Shown: positions 7,747 through 17,936, counted from the first letter of the stretch. The stretch is 64,000 nucleotides of DNA from Paraburkholderia sp. (GCF_026225065.1 NZ_JAMFSB010000289.1:1-64000), one strand, 5' to 3'. Notes: generated by a model from the letters alone, not told the origin. Program-made: numbers and translations.

Positions 7747-10700
7747 ATGCGAAGCGGCACCCTCAGTCGGAAGTGGATGTGGGCAACGGTAGCGGCGCTC
7801 GGCCTGCTAAGCGCATCCACATGGCGAGCCGATGCAGCGCGCATCACCAGCGTCTCGCCGCAAGGCAAGGTGACGCAGGTCAGACAGGTCGTCGTCAAGT
7901 TTGACGAAGCGATGATCGCGTTCGGTTCGGCCGCAGCCCCCGCTCCCGCCCAGGTGCATTGCAACGACGCGGCCGCGAGCAGCGGTCAGGCTCGCTGGAT
8001 CGACGACAAAACCTGGGCATGGGACTTCGCCGCAAACCTGCCACCGGGTGTGAGCTGCACGGTCGATCTCAACGACGGGCTGAAGTCCTTTGCCGGCCAC
8101 GCGATCACCGGCCCGCACCGCTATGCGTTTGAAACCGGCGGCCCATTCGTGCAGGAGATCCGCCCGGACTCCGGCGAGATCGAAGAAGATCAGGCCTTCG
8201 TACTGACGCTCAACGGGCCGGCCACGGCTGCATCGGTGCACGACCATGTCTGGTGCGAATCCAGCGGCCTCGGCAACCGCATCCCCATCAAGAATCTCGA
8301 CGACGCGGCGCGTGCCGCTCTGCTCAAACACTTTCACCTGAAGAAAGATGCCGCTCGCATCTTGACGCTGCAATGTCAGCAGACGCTGCCCTCCTCCGCC
8401 AAGATGCAGTTGGTGTACGGAGCAGGTGTGGCAAGTCCGAGCGGCCTCGCCAACGACGTCGAGCGCCGTTTCGACTACACCGTGCGCGCCCCGTTCGCCG
8501 CCAGCTTCTCTTGCGAGCGCGAAAACGCCAAGGCGCCGTGTACGCCACTGCGTCCGGTGGAAGTGCGTTTCAATGCACCGATCAGCCGCACCGATGCGGA
8601 AAAGCTCACACTCAAAGGACCCGGCGGCACGATCGCACCGACCTTCAAAGCCGACGACAAGGATTCCGAAACGACTACGGTCGACTTCGCCGCGCCGCTG
8701 CCCGAGCATGTGGAACTCACGATCGACATCCCGGCAAACCTGAAAGACGTCAGCGGCCGCGCACTCACCAACGCGGATCTTTTCCCGCTCAAGACCACTA
8801 CGGCGCCGATGCCGCCGCTCGCCAAGTTCTCGTCGGGGACCTTCGGCATCATCGAACGCTTCGCGGAACCGGATATGCCCGCGCTCGTTCCCGTGACGCT
8901 GCGCAACGTCGAAGCGGATTTGCACGTGGCAGGCCTCAATGCGGGGGATGCGCAATTCACCAAACTGCGCGTCGACGCGGACACCGATATTCGCAAGTGG
9001 ATGCGCCTTGTCGACCAGTTCGACGGCTACTCGATGAACCGCTCGAACATCGACTCGCTGATGCCCGGACTGCTGCAGCACGTGAAGAACCCGGTGTACG
9101 TGCCGCGCTCACCGGATGAATCCAGCGACGATGACAACAAGAAAGACCCCCAGATCGACATCCGCTCGCTGTCGCTTCTCGCGGGACAACGCGGAGTAGA
9201 AACGCTTGCGTTGCCCAAGGAAGACCCGAAGGCGCTGCGGCCGTTCGAAGTGGTCGGCGTGCCGGTGACGAAGCCTGGCTTCTACGTAATTGAACTGGCT
9301 TCGCCTGCGCTCGGAGCCTCACTGTTGAGCAAAAAAGCGCCCATGTACGTGCGCACTGCGGTGCTCGTCACCAACCTCGGCGTGCACTTCAAGCAAGGGC
9401 GCGAGAACAGCGTGGTGTGGGTGACCTCGCTCGACAAAGGTCAACCGGTACCGAATGCCGCCATCCAGGTGAGCGACTGCAACGGCGCACCGCTCGCCGA
9501 CGGCAAGACTGACGCGCACGGCGTGCTGACAATAGACAAACCGCTTGCTGCGCTCAAGGAATGCGGCGAGAAGAGCTTCGAGGGTTTCTTTGTCTCGGCG
9601 CGCGTCGACGACCACAAGACCGGATCCGACATGGCCTTCGTTCGCTCGGACTGGAATCGCGGCATCGAGTCCTGGCGCTTCAACGTACCGACCGACACCA
9701 GCATCGAGCAGACGGTCCGCGCGCATACCATCTTCGATCGGACGCTGTTGCGCGCGGGCGAGACAGTCTCGATGAAACATCTGATCCGCGTCGAGACGTT
9801 GCATGGCTTCGCTTATCCGCAGAAGTATCCGACGCGGGTGACGATCCGTCATCTTGGCAGCGGCCAGACCTATCATCTGCCGCTCAAATGGGCGGCCGAT
9901 CACAGCGCGGATTCGAGCTTCACGATCCCGGTGGCAGCGAAACTGGGCGAATACAGCGTCACGCTCGACGACGGCGATCCGAATGCGAAGGCTTCTACGG
10001 GAGCCGCGAGCGGTAACAGTGGCAACGGCAGCGGGAACAACGACGCCAGTGACGATAGCGACAATACAGACAACAGCGCCAATAACAGCGACGACAGCAC
10101 CGCCTCGCCGCAGATGAGCTACGAGTCCGGCAGCTTCCGTGTCGAGGAATTCCGCTTACCGGTGTTCAAAGGCACGGTCGCCGTGCGCGACGAAAAATCA
10201 CATCCGCTGGTCGCCGCGAAACAGGCGCCGCTCGCTGTGCAGATCGATTACGTGTCGGGTGGCGCGGCATCGAATCTGCCGGTGCAGATGTCGGCCTTGC
10301 TCAAGAACACGACGCCCGACTTCACCGACAGTTTCCCTGACTTCAGCTTCACGCCCTACACCCCGCAAACCGGCGACGACACCTCGAACGCCGACGACGA
10401 AGACAGCGACACACAGCAACCTGCCGACGACGGCGCAAAACTGATCGCCGACAAGGAAGCGGTGACGCTCGATCGCAACGGCTCCGGCGGCCTGACGCTG
10501 AAGAATCTACCGCATGTCGACGCGCCGAAACGCCTCGCACTCGAAGCGACCTTTGCCGATCCGAACGGCGAAGTGCAGACGCTTTCCGGCGGCGCGACGT
10601 TGTGGCCTGCCGCGGTGGTTGCCGGCATCAAGTCGGGGCAATGGGTCTCAGTTGGCAACACGGTGCCGGTCAAGGCGCTTGCCGTGGACCTGCAAGGCAA

Positions 10701-13700
10701 GCCGCGCGCCGGCGTGGCGCTCGACGTGCATGGCTACGCGCGTATCACAACGACCTCAAGAAAGCGCATGGTCGGCGGCTTCTACGCCTACGACAACCAT
10801 ACCGAAACCAAAGATCTCGGCTCGCTGTGCAGCGGCAAGAGCGACGATCACGGTCTCCTGACGTGCGACGCGAAGCTGCGCGACGCGGGCAACATCGACC
10901 TCGTCGTCACGGCCAAAGACGGCGATGGCAACATATCGACGGCGAGCAGTTCAGTGTGGGTCACGCGCGAAGACGAGCTGTGGTTCGGCGGCGAGAACAC
11001 CGACCGCATCGACGTGCTGCCCGAGAAGAACACGTATGAACCCGGCGAGACCGCCCGCTTCCAGGTACGCATGCCGTTCCGCTTCGCTACTGCGCTGGTC
11101 GCGGTCGAACGCGAGGGCATCCTCGAGACGCATGTGGTGCAGCTGGACGGCAAGGATCCAACCGTCGAGCTCAAGGTAAACGAGGCCTGGGGGCCGAACG
11201 TCTACGTATCGGTGCTGGCCTTGCGCGGACGGATCCACGAAGTGCCGTGGTATTCGTTCTTCACGTGGGGCTGGAAGGCGCCGCTCGAATGGGCGCGCGC
11301 GTTCTGGTACGAGGGGCGTCAATACGAAGCGCCGACGCCGCTCGTCGATCTGTCGAAGCCGGCCTTCCGCTATGGCATGGCCGAAATCAAGGTGGGCACG
11401 GCGGCGCACAAGCTCGCCGTGACGGTCACCCCGGATGCGAAGTCGTACACCGTACGCGGCAAGGCGCACATCAAGCTACACGTGCAGATGCCCGGCGGCA
11501 AGCCCGCGCCGGCCGGCACGCAAGTCGCCGTCGCCGCGGTCGACGAGGCCCTGCTCGAACTGATGCCCAACCAGAGCTGGGACGTACTCGATGCGATGCT
11601 CGAGCGGCGCGCCTACGGCGTGGAGACATCGACCGCGCAGATGGAAATCGTCGGGCGCCGCCACTTCGGGCGCAAGGCGGTGCCGGCGGGCGGCGGCGGT
11701 GGCCACAGCTCGACCCGCGAACTGTTCGATACGCTGCTGCTGTGGAACCCGCGCGTCACGCTCGACGCGAACGGCGAAGCGTCGCTCGACGTGCCGCTCA
11801 ACGATGCGCTGACGAGCTTCCGGATCGTCGCGATCGCGGCGGTCGGTCCGGGCACGTTCGGCACCGGCAGCACATCGATTCGCAGCACCCAGGATCTGCA
11901 ACTGATCTCCGGTCTGCCACCGCTCGTGCGCGAAGGCGACCAGTTCCGCGCCCAGTTCACCGTTCGCAATACGACGGCCCGCGCGATGAAAGTAGTCGCG
12001 ACACCGAATGTGCCGGGCTTGACGCTCGCCGCGCAAACGGTGGATCTCGCCGCGGATTCGGCGCAAGAAATCGCATGGACCGTAACGACGCCCAATGGCC
12101 TCGCCGATACTCCGTCCGGCGCGCTCACGTGGAACGTGACGGCGGCCGAGCAAGGCGGCCCGCATGCCAGCGACGCGCTGAAGATCGCGCAGCATGTCAC
12201 TGCGGCTATTCCTGTCACTGTCCAGCAGGCGACGCTCGCGCAAGTCGACGGCACGTTGTCGCTACCGGTAGCCGCTCCGCCGGACGCGAGCACGACCCAG
12301 GCCGGGGCGATCCGCGGCGGCATCGCAGTGTCGCTGCAATCGAAGCTGTCCGACGGTCTGCCGGGCGTGCGCCGCTTTTTCGAGCGCTATCCGTACAACT
12401 GCCTCGAGCAGCAGACCTCGCGCGCCATCGGGCTGCGTGATCCGGCTCAATGGCAAGCGGTGATCGCGAGAATGCCGGTCTATCTCGACCGCGACGGCCT
12501 CGCCAACTACTTCCCGCCGAGCGACGACAGCGGCAGCCACGGCAGTTCGACGCTGTCGGCGTATCTGCTCGCCGTCAGCGATGAAACGGCCAAGCTCGAT
12601 CCGCGCTTCACACTGCCCGACGATCTGCGCGGCAAACTCGAAGCGGGCCTCGTGAGTTTTGTGGAAGGCAAGATCCAGCGCGATGTCTGGGCGCCGCGCA
12701 AGGATCTCGACCTGCGCAAGCTCGAAGCGCTCGAAGCCTTGTCACGGTTCGGAATGGCACAGCCCAGCATGCTCGAGTCGATCGAAATTGCGCCGAACCA
12801 GTGGCCGACTTCGGCGGTGCTCGATTACTACGCAATCCTGTCGCGCGTGCCAGGCATTCCTCAACGCGACGACAAGCGCGCGCAGCTCGAACAGATCCTG
12901 CGCGCACGGCTGACGTATCAGGGCACGCGCCTCACGTTCTCGACCGAGGCGGACGACGATCTGTGGTGGCTCATGACCGGCACCGAAGACAACGCGGCCC
13001 GCACCGCGCTGACGTTTGTCGACTCGCCAGCATGGAAGGACGAGATGCCGCGCCTGGTCGCCGGCCTGCTCGCGCTGCAACGCAACGGTGCGTGGGAGAC
13101 CACGACGTCCAACGTGTGGGGGTCGCTCGCAGTCGAGCGATTCTCGCAGGTATTCGAGAGCACACCGGTTACCGGGCAGACCCGGGTGCAACTCGGCGCG
13201 CTCGACAAGACGGTTTCGTGGAGCCCAAGCGCGGGCGCTGGTGCGACCCCGACCCCGGTGATCACGCCAGCGACTGCGACGAATGCTGTGACGTCAGCAG
13301 CGTCAACCACGTCCGCTACACCTGCGACGAGCGCTACGCACGCCACACCCGTCACGCAGACGAAGGACACCCACAGCCAGCTTCTGCCATGGCCACTGGC
13401 GAATCAGGGGACCGCATCACCATTGACGCTGACGCACGACGGCGCCGGCAAACCGTGGGCGACCATCGAAAGCCTCGCCGCGGTGCCGTTGAAAGCACCG
13501 TTTGCGGCCGGCTACCGCATCACAAAAACGATCACACCAATCGACCCAGCCGTCAAAGGCGTCTACACGCGAGGCGACGTGGTGCGCGTGCATCTGGACA
13601 TCGACGCACAAACCGACATGACGTGGGTGGTCGTGAACGATCCGGTGCCGGCTGGTGCGACGATCCTGGGCTCGGGTCTCGGACGCGATTCAGAGGCGGC

Positions 13701-13980
13701 AACCCAGGGAGAAAACAGCGGAGCCAACACTGACCAACAGGCGTGGCCGGCGTTCATCGAACGCGGCTTCGACGGTTACCGCGCGTACTACGATTACTTG
13801 CCGAAGGGCAAACTCTCGGTGGAATACACGGTGCGGCTTAACAACGTCGGGACGTTTGGTCTGCCGCCGACGCGGGTCGAAGCGCTGTACGCACCGTCGA
13901 CGTTCGGCGCCTTGCCGAATGCACCGCTGGTGGTGGTGCCCGCAGCCGGCGCTGGCACCGCCCCTGCGGCATCGAAGTGA
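7747..13980 (+). CDS. Large alpha-2-macroglobulin family protein (ECAM/YfhM-like)
   Basis: A 2,077-residue exported protein of the bacterial alpha-2-macroglobulin family, which traps proteases in the periplasm. A Sec signal peptide spans about residues 1-30 (WMWATVAALGLLSAS..ADA). MG2-type beta domains follow, then the A2M core (LLLWNPRVTLDANGEASLDVPLNDALTSFR, about 1330) after a Gly-rich bait-like segment. The thioester motif CLEQ is intact at Cys1552 (YPYNCLEQQTS) and opens the alpha-helical thioester domain. E. coli YfhM is about 1,650 residues; here extra length comes partly from Ser/Asn/Asp-rich (about 753-788) and Thr/Ala-rich (about 1825-1878) low-complexity inserts. No lipobox cysteine follows the signal peptide, unlike membrane-anchored YfhM. 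pbpC follows closely, the hallmark arrangement. Confidence 0.95.
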   Translation: MRSGTLSRKWMWATVAALGLLSASTWRADAARITSVSPQGKVTQVRQVVVKFDEAMIAFGSAAAPAPAQVHCNDAAASSGQARWIDDKTWAWDFAANLPPGVSCTVDLNDGLKSFAGHAITGPHRYAFETGGPFVQEIRPDSGEIEEDQAFVLTLNGPATAASVHDHVWCESSGLGNRIPIKNLDDAARAALLKHFHLKKDAARILTLQCQQTLPSSAKMQLVYGAGVASPSGLANDVERRFDYTVRAPFAASFSCERENAKAPCTPLRPVEVRFNAPISRTDAEKLTLKGPGGTIAPTFKADDKDSETTTVDFAAPLPEHVELTIDIPANLKDVSGRALTNADLFPLKTTTAPMPPLAKFSSGTFGIIERFAEPDMPALVPVTLRNVEADLHVAGLNAGDAQFTKLRVDADTDIRKWMRLVDQFDGYSMNRSNIDSLMPGLLQHVKNPVYVPRSPDESSDDDNKKDPQIDIRSLSLLAGQRGVETLALPKEDPKALRPFEVVGVPVTKPGFYVIELASPALGASLLSKKAPMYVRTAVLVTNLGVHFKQGRENSVVWVTSLDKGQPVPNAAIQVSDCNGAPLADGKTDAHGVLTIDKPLAALKECGEKSFEGFFVSARVDDHKTGSDMAFVRSDWNRGIESWRFNVPTDTSIEQTVRAHTIFDRTLLRAGETVSMKHLIRVETLHGFAYPQKYPTRVTIRHLGSGQTYHLPLKWAADHSADSSFTIPVAAKLGEYSVTLDDGDPNAKASTGAASGNSGNGSGNNDASDDSDNTDNSANNSDDSTASPQMSYESGSFRVEEFRLPVFKGTVAVRDEKSHPLVAAKQAPLAVQIDYVSGGAASNLPVQMSALLKNTTPDFTDSFPDFSFTPYTPQTGDDTSNADDEDSDTQQPADDGAKLIADKEAVTLDRNGSGGLTLKNLPHVDAPKRLALEATFADPNGEVQTLSGGATLWPAAVVAGIKSGQWVSVGNTVPVKALAVDLQGKPRAGVALDVHGYARITTTSRKRMVGGFYAYDNHTETKDLGSLCSGKSDDHGLLTCDAKLRDAGNIDLVVTAKDGDGNISTASSSVWVTREDELWFGGENTDRIDVLPEKNTYEPGETARFQVRMPFRFATALVAVEREGILETHVVQLDGKDPTVELKVNEAWGPNVYVSVLALRGRIHEVPWYSFFTWGWKAPLEWARAFWYEGRQYEAPTPLVDLSKPAFRYGMAEIKVGTAAHKLAVTVTPDAKSYTVRGKAHIKLHVQMPGGKPAPAGTQVAVAAVDEALLELMPNQSWDVLDAMLERRAYGVETSTAQMEIVGRRHFGRKAVPAGGGGGHSSTRELFDTLLLWNPRVTLDANGEASLDVPLNDALTSFRIVAIAAVGPGTFGTGSTSIRSTQDLQLISGLPPLVREGDQFRAQFTVRNTTARAMKVVATPNVPGLTLAAQTVDLAADSAQEIAWTVTTPNGLADTPSGALTWNVTAAEQGGPHASDALKIAQHVTAAIPVTVQQATLAQVDGTLSLPVAAPPDASTTQAGAIRGGIAVSLQSKLSDGLPGVRRFFERYPYNCLEQQTSRAIGLRDPAQWQAVIARMPVYLDRDGLANYFPPSDDSGSHGSSTLSAYLLAVSDETAKLDPRFTLPDDLRGKLEAGLVSFVEGKIQRDVWAPRKDLDLRKLEALEALSRFGMAQPSMLESIEIAPNQWPTSAVLDYYAILSRVPGIPQRDDKRAQLEQILRARLTYQGTRLTFSTEADDDLWWLMTGTEDNAARTALTFVDSPAWKDEMPRLVAGLLALQRNGAWETTTSNVWGSLAVERFSQVFESTPVTGQTRVQLGALDKTVSWSPSAGAGATPTPVITPATATNAVTSAASTTSATPATSATHATPVTQTKDTHSQLLPWPLANQGTASPLTLTHDGAGKPWATIESLAAVPLKAPFAAGYRITKTITPIDPAVKGVYTRGDVVRVHLDIDAQTDMTWVVVNDPVPAGATILGSGLGRDSEAATQGENSGANTDQQAWPAFIERGFDGYRAYYDYLPKGKLSVEYTVRLNNVGTFGLPPTRVEALYAPSTFGALPNAPLVVVPAAGAGTAPAASK

Positions 13981-14012
13981 GGTGCGCCGGGATTGCGGCG
14001 TGAATCGAAGCA

Positions 14013-16421
14013 ATGAGCTACAAGGACGACACACTGCCCAGCACTCGCCGCCACGCGCAAAACGTGCGCCGGCAGCGGCGTGGCATATTCGGTGTTGTTA
14101 GCGCATCAAGCGCAGCGATGCGTGCACTCGCCTCCTGGCTCGCCAACCTTCGCAATGGTGTCTCACGTGCGTCGCTGCCGCGCGCACGCATCGCGCTTTG
14201 CATCAGTCTGTCCGCCACCTCGCTCAGTGCCGTCGCCCTCCCTTCGTTCGACGAAGTCCACACCCGCTGGCACAGCTCGGACTGGATGCTGCTCGCGCGC
14301 GACGGCCAGCCGCTGGAACGCACGCGCATCGATAACACCGAGCGGCGCGGCGACTGGGTCGCTCTCGCCGATGTCTCCCCCGCGCTGCGCGAGGCGATCG
14401 TCGTCTCCGAAGACAAACGCTTCTACGAGCACAGCGGCGTCGACTGGCGCGGCGCCGCCGGCGCAGCATGGGCGAATCTGTGGAACACACGCACGCGCGG
14501 CGCCTCGACCGTGACGATGCAGTTGACCGGCCTGCTCGACGACGACCCGCAACGTTCAGGACAACGTTCGATCACACAGAAAGCCGGCCAGGCCGTCAAC
14601 GCGTTATGGCTCGAGCGCAGCTGGCGCAAGGACCAGATCCTCGAAGCCTATCTGAATCTGGTGCCGTTTCGCGGCGAGACGATCGGCCTGTCGGCCATCT
14701 CGATGACGCTGTTCGGCAAGGCGCCCTCCGGGCTTAACGAGCGCGAAGCCGCGGTGGCCACCGCGCTGATCCGCGCGCCAAATGCCTCCTACGCGAAAGT
14801 CAGCGAACGCGCCTGCCGGATTTTGCGCGACATGCAGGCGGCCAGCCAATGCGCGAACCTCGCCAGCTTTGTGCAACTGGCATTTGCACGCCCTGCTCCC
14901 GCGACCCTCTCCATCACGCCCGATAGCGACACGCTTGCGCCGCACTTTGCACGCCGCATAGCGCTCGAGGTCCATCCGGTCGCCGGCACGCGCGTCACCT
15001 CCACGCTCGACGCGAACCTGCAACGCTTTGCGCGCGACACGCTAACGCGAACGCTGATCGAACTGAACGCTCGCGCGCATCCGCGCAACGTGCAGGACGG
15101 CGCCATGGTCGTGCTCGACAACGTCACGGGCGAGGTGCTGGCGTGGGTCGGTTCGTCGGGTGCGCTGTCCGGCGCTCGCGATGTAGATGCAGTCCTCGCC
15201 CTGCGCCAGGCCGGCTCGACGCTCAAACCGTTCCTGTATGCGCAGGCCATCGACGAACGGCGGCTCACCACAGCCTCCCTGCTCGATGACGCGCCGCTCG
15301 ATCTCGCTACCGGCGGCGGCCTGTATATCCCGCAGAATTACGACAAAGATTTCAAGGGCTGGGTCAGCGTGCGCACCGCCCTCGGCTCCTCGCTAAACGT
15401 GCCGGCCGTGCGCACGCTGGTGATGGTGACGCCACATCGTTTCGCGAAGACGCTCACCGCGCTGGGCCTGCCGCTCACGCAAAGCGGCGACTACTACGGC
15501 TACAGCCTCGCACTCGGCAGCGCCGACGTCACCCTGCTCGCACTGACCAACGCATACAGGGCCTTGGCGAATGGCGGCGTTGCCGGGCCTACGGCCGATC
15601 TCCCGCACCGGCCGTCCATGCCACGTAATGGCGGAACGAAGCCCACGCAGCGCGTATTTAGCGCCGACGCGAGTTTTATCGTCACTACCGTGCTATCGGA
15701 CAACAACGCACGCACGCGCACTTTCGGCTTCGACAGCCCACTTGCCACACGCTTTTTCTCCGCTGTCAAGACGGGCACCAGCAAAGATATGCGCGATAAC
15801 TGGACGGTAGGCTTTACCTCGCGCTATACGGTGGGCGTGTGGGTCGGCAACGCAGACGGCACGCCGATGTGGGACGTCTCCGGTGTGACGGGCGCGGCGC
15901 CCGTGTGGGCTGCGATAGTCGGCTATCTGCATCGGCGTTTGCCAAGCACACCGCCGGCCTTACCCACCGGAGTGATCGAGACGCACGTCACGTTTGAAAA
16001 CAACGTGGAACCTGCGCGTGACGACTGGTTTGTCCGCGGCACCGAAACCCCGACGGTCGGACTCGCCGCCGACGCGAATGCAGCCGCACAGCGTGTTTCG
16101 ACGCACGGTGCAGTGCGGATCGGTTCGCCCGCCGACGGCACGATCTTCGCGCTCGACCCTGACATTCCTGCGACGCGCCAGCGTATCTCCTTCGAGCGCG
16201 CTAGCGGCGCCTCGGCGCTAAGCACATGGCGCCTCGACGGCAAGACACTCGGACACACGCCCCGTGTGCCGTGGCTGCCCTGGCCTGGGCGTCATCTGCT
16301 GGAACTGCTCAATGTCGACGGTAGCGTCGCCGATTCAGTGCGTTTCGAAGTGCGCGGCGCGGTGGCCCGCGGGGCGGCCCCGGGCCAACACACGATAACG
16401 TCACAACGGCCTACGCAATAG
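14013..16421 (+). CDS. pbpC: Penicillin-binding protein 1C
   Basis: A bifunctional peptidoglycan synthase. The GT51 glycosyltransferase domain shows VVSEDKRFYEHSGVDWRG and GASTVTMQL; the transpeptidase domain has the SxxK motif STLK (QAGSTLKPF), SxN (SSLN) and KTGT (VKTGTSKDMRDNW). A C-terminal BiPBP_C-type domain (about the last 100 residues) completes the family pattern. The 802-residue ORF begins at 14013 (ATG), but an ATG at 14118 (MRALASWLANL) would give a more usual length with the signal anchor (IALCISLSATSLSAVAL) closer to the N-terminus, so the start is uncertain. It lies 32 bases after the alpha-2-macroglobulin gene; the pair is thought to guard and repair the wall after attack on the outer membrane. 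Confidence 0.95.
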   Translation: MSYKDDTLPSTRRHAQNVRRQRRGIFGVVSASSAAMRALASWLANLRNGVSRASLPRARIALCISLSATSLSAVALPSFDEVHTRWHSSDWMLLARDGQPLERTRIDNTERRGDWVALADVSPALREAIVVSEDKRFYEHSGVDWRGAAGAAWANLWNTRTRGASTVTMQLTGLLDDDPQRSGQRSITQKAGQAVNALWLERSWRKDQILEAYLNLVPFRGETIGLSAISMTLFGKAPSGLNEREAAVATALIRAPNASYAKVSERACRILRDMQAASQCANLASFVQLAFARPAPATLSITPDSDTLAPHFARRIALEVHPVAGTRVTSTLDANLQRFARDTLTRTLIELNARAHPRNVQDGAMVVLDNVTGEVLAWVGSSGALSGARDVDAVLALRQAGSTLKPFLYAQAIDERRLTTASLLDDAPLDLATGGGLYIPQNYDKDFKGWVSVRTALGSSLNVPAVRTLVMVTPHRFAKTLTALGLPLTQSGDYYGYSLALGSADVTLLALTNAYRALANGGVAGPTADLPHRPSMPRNGGTKPTQRVFSADASFIVTTVLSDNNARTRTFGFDSPLATRFFSAVKTGTSKDMRDNWTVGFTSRYTVGVWVGNADGTPMWDVSGVTGAAPVWAAIVGYLHRRLPSTPPALPTGVIETHVTFENNVEPARDDWFVRGTETPTVGLAADANAAAQRVSTHGAVRIGSPADGTIFALDPDIPATRQRISFERASGASALSTWRLDGKTLGHTPRVPWLPWPGRHLLELLNVDGSVADSVRFEVRGAVARGAAPGQHTITSQRPTQ

Positions 16422-16595
16422 GCGAATGGTTTAAATATTGTCCGAGTGATTTACTTGTCACGAATCGATCGGTATAAATCGTCGGCTTTTAGTAAAAAGG
16501 GCGCGCGGTTTATCCTATGCTTAAGCGCAGCGCCTGCTGACTGAATGCGCCGTCCGTTCCCGGCTAACTTTTTTGCCCTCAATGGAGTGTCCGCC

Positions 16596-17210
16596 ATGCT
16601 GAAGAAGCTGCTCATGCTGTGCGTCGTTCTGGCTCTGTCGCTGTCAGCCGGTTTCGCCGCCGCCGCGGTCGAAGTCAATTTCGCCGATCAGGCCACGCTT
16701 GAGACGGTAAAGGGCATCGGTCCCGTCCACGCGAAAGCGATCATCGACGAACGCACCAAGAACGGCCCGTTCAAGGATGCCGACGATCTCGCCTCACGCG
16801 TCAAGGGTCTCGGCACCAAGTCGGTAACCAATCTCGAAACAGCTGGCCTGACGATTAACGGCTCTGCGACGCCACCGACCGGCGCGAAGGCCACCGCGAA
16901 ATCGGGCGGTGCGAACACCGCGAGCACGAACACGAGCACGCCGGCAGCGAAAACGCCGGCGGCAACCACACCTGCCGCAACGACCACGGCGGCACCGGCT
17001 GCTGCAACCGCGAACGCCCCTGTGGCAGCATCGGGTGGCAAAGCTTCGAAGAAGAAAAAGAGCAAGACCGCAGCATCCGACGCAGCCGCCGCCTCCGCTC
17101 CTGCCGCAGCCGCTGCAAGCGCGCCGGCAGACGCATCAGGCAGCAAGGCGTCGAAGAAAAAGGCTAAAAAGAGCAAGGCCGCATCGGCCGCCGCAGCATC
17201 GGGCACGTGA
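16596..17210 (+). CDS. Exported helix-hairpin-helix (ComEA-like) protein with Lys/Ala-rich tail
   Basis: About 204 residues. A signal peptide (MLKKLLMLCVVLALSLSAGFAAAA) is followed by a ComEA-type helix-hairpin-helix DNA-binding domain (VEVNFADQATLETVKGIGPVHAKAIIDERTKNGPFKDADDLASRVKGLG, about residues 25-75), with GIGPVHAKAI as the key hairpin. The last 120 residues are low-complexity Ala/Thr, then blocks of KASKKKKSK and KASKKKAKKSK that resemble histone H1-like tails. The start at 16596 has a GGAG Shine-Dalgarno; the track's start at 16545 adds a leader that would spoil the signal peptide. ComEA proteins bind incoming DNA during transformation, but no com genes are adjacent, so a general DNA-binding role in the periplasm is only an inference. 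Confidence 0.82.
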   Translation: MLKKLLMLCVVLALSLSAGFAAAAVEVNFADQATLETVKGIGPVHAKAIIDERTKNGPFKDADDLASRVKGLGTKSVTNLETAGLTINGSATPPTGAKATAKSGGANTASTNTSTPAAKTPAATTPAATTTAAPAAATANAPVAASGGKASKKKKSKTAASDAAAASAPAAAAASAPADASGSKASKKKAKKSKAASAAAASGT

Positions 17211-17365
17211 TCTTCGCCAGATGGTCAGGCGTACTGTGTAATGCGCCTGACCACCTCTAGCCCCATCACGAAAGCCCGTCGCATCTCCACCCGGTGCCGC
17301 GCAACCGCGCGGCGTTTTCACCCGCCGGCGTCTCTACGGAGCGTCGGCATTCAAGAGAGACCGTC

Positions 17366-17797
17366 ATGAGCCTACTCGATTCCCTCGGTTCCATGCTCGG
17401 CCAGTCGCCCGCAGGCGGCGGCAGCCAGCAAGCCCTGATCAGCACCGCGCTCGAATTCGTCAACAACCAGCCGGGCGGCCTGAACGGCCTGATCCAGCAG
17501 TTCAAGGACAAAGGCGCCGGCGATGTCATCAGCTCGTGGATCAGCAACGGCGAAAATCAGCCGATCTCGGCAGACGCGCTGCATAGCGTGCTCGGCTCGG
17601 ATACCGTCACCAACCTCGCCGCCAAGGCCGGCGTGCAGCCCGACCAGATTACGGGACTGCTGTCGCAGGTCCTGCCGCACGTCGTCAATGCGGCCACGCC
17701 CACCGGTGAAGTGCCCGCCGAAGGCCAGTTGAACGCAACGAGCGTGCTCGGCGCACTCGGCGGTCTGGAGTCGCTGTTCGGCAAGCGTAACGCGTAA
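17366..17797 (+). CDS. YidB-like DUF937 family protein
   Basis: A 143-residue protein matching the YidB/DUF937 family: MSLLDSLGSMLGQSP, a Gly/Gln-rich segment, GGLNGLIQQFKDKGAGDVISSWISNGENQPISADALHSVLGSDTVTNLAAKAGVQPDQITGLLSQVLPHVV. The family is of unknown function and has no signal peptide here. The ATG at 17366 is chosen because AAGAGAGA lies just upstream and the family sequence starts there; the track's longer ORF adds an arginine-rich leader. It appears to be its own unit, followed by a short GC tandem repeat and a bidirectional terminator. Confidence 0.85.
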   Translation: MSLLDSLGSMLGQSPAGGGSQQALISTALEFVNNQPGGLNGLIQQFKDKGAGDVISSWISNGENQPISADALHSVLGSDTVTNLAAKAGVQPDQITGLLSQVLPHVVNAATPTGEVPAEGQLNATSVLGALGGLESLFGKRNA

Positions 17798-17850
17798 GGA
17801 GCGTAACGTTTGACCGCATCGGCTGCTGCCCGCTGATCGAGAAGCGGTAC

Positions 17851-17890
17851 GGTGCGGCACGGCGCGGCACGGCGCGGCACGGCGCGGCAA
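17851..17890. repeat. Four tandem copies of a 10-base GC-rich unit
   Basis: The unit ggcgcggcac occurs four times head to tail with one mismatch in the first and last copies, between the DUF937 stop and the terminator. This is a microsatellite-like array and may vary in copy number between strains. Confidence 0.85.
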
Positions 17891-17892
17891 AT

Positions 17893-17929
17893 AAAAAGGG
17901 CAACGAATCGAAATTCGTTGCCCTTTTTT
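17893..17929. terminator. Bidirectional intrinsic terminator between the DUF937 gene and clpB
   Basis: Perfect 16-base arms (aaaaagggcaacgaat and its complement) with a cgaa tetraloop. The plus strand ends in six Ts and the minus strand also ends in a T-rich run because the left arm starts with five As. It can stop transcription from the DUF937 gene and from clpB, which converge here. Confidence 0.92.
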
Positions 17930-17936
17930 GCTTCGC

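Noticed and set aside
11247-12440. 397-codon ORF inside the alpha-2-macroglobulin gene
   Set aside because: Alternative frame of a gene with clear protein motifs; Arg-rich product.
17851-17890. Possible CRISPR-like repeats
   Set aside because: Ten-base units are directly joined with no spacers; it is a simple tandem repeat.
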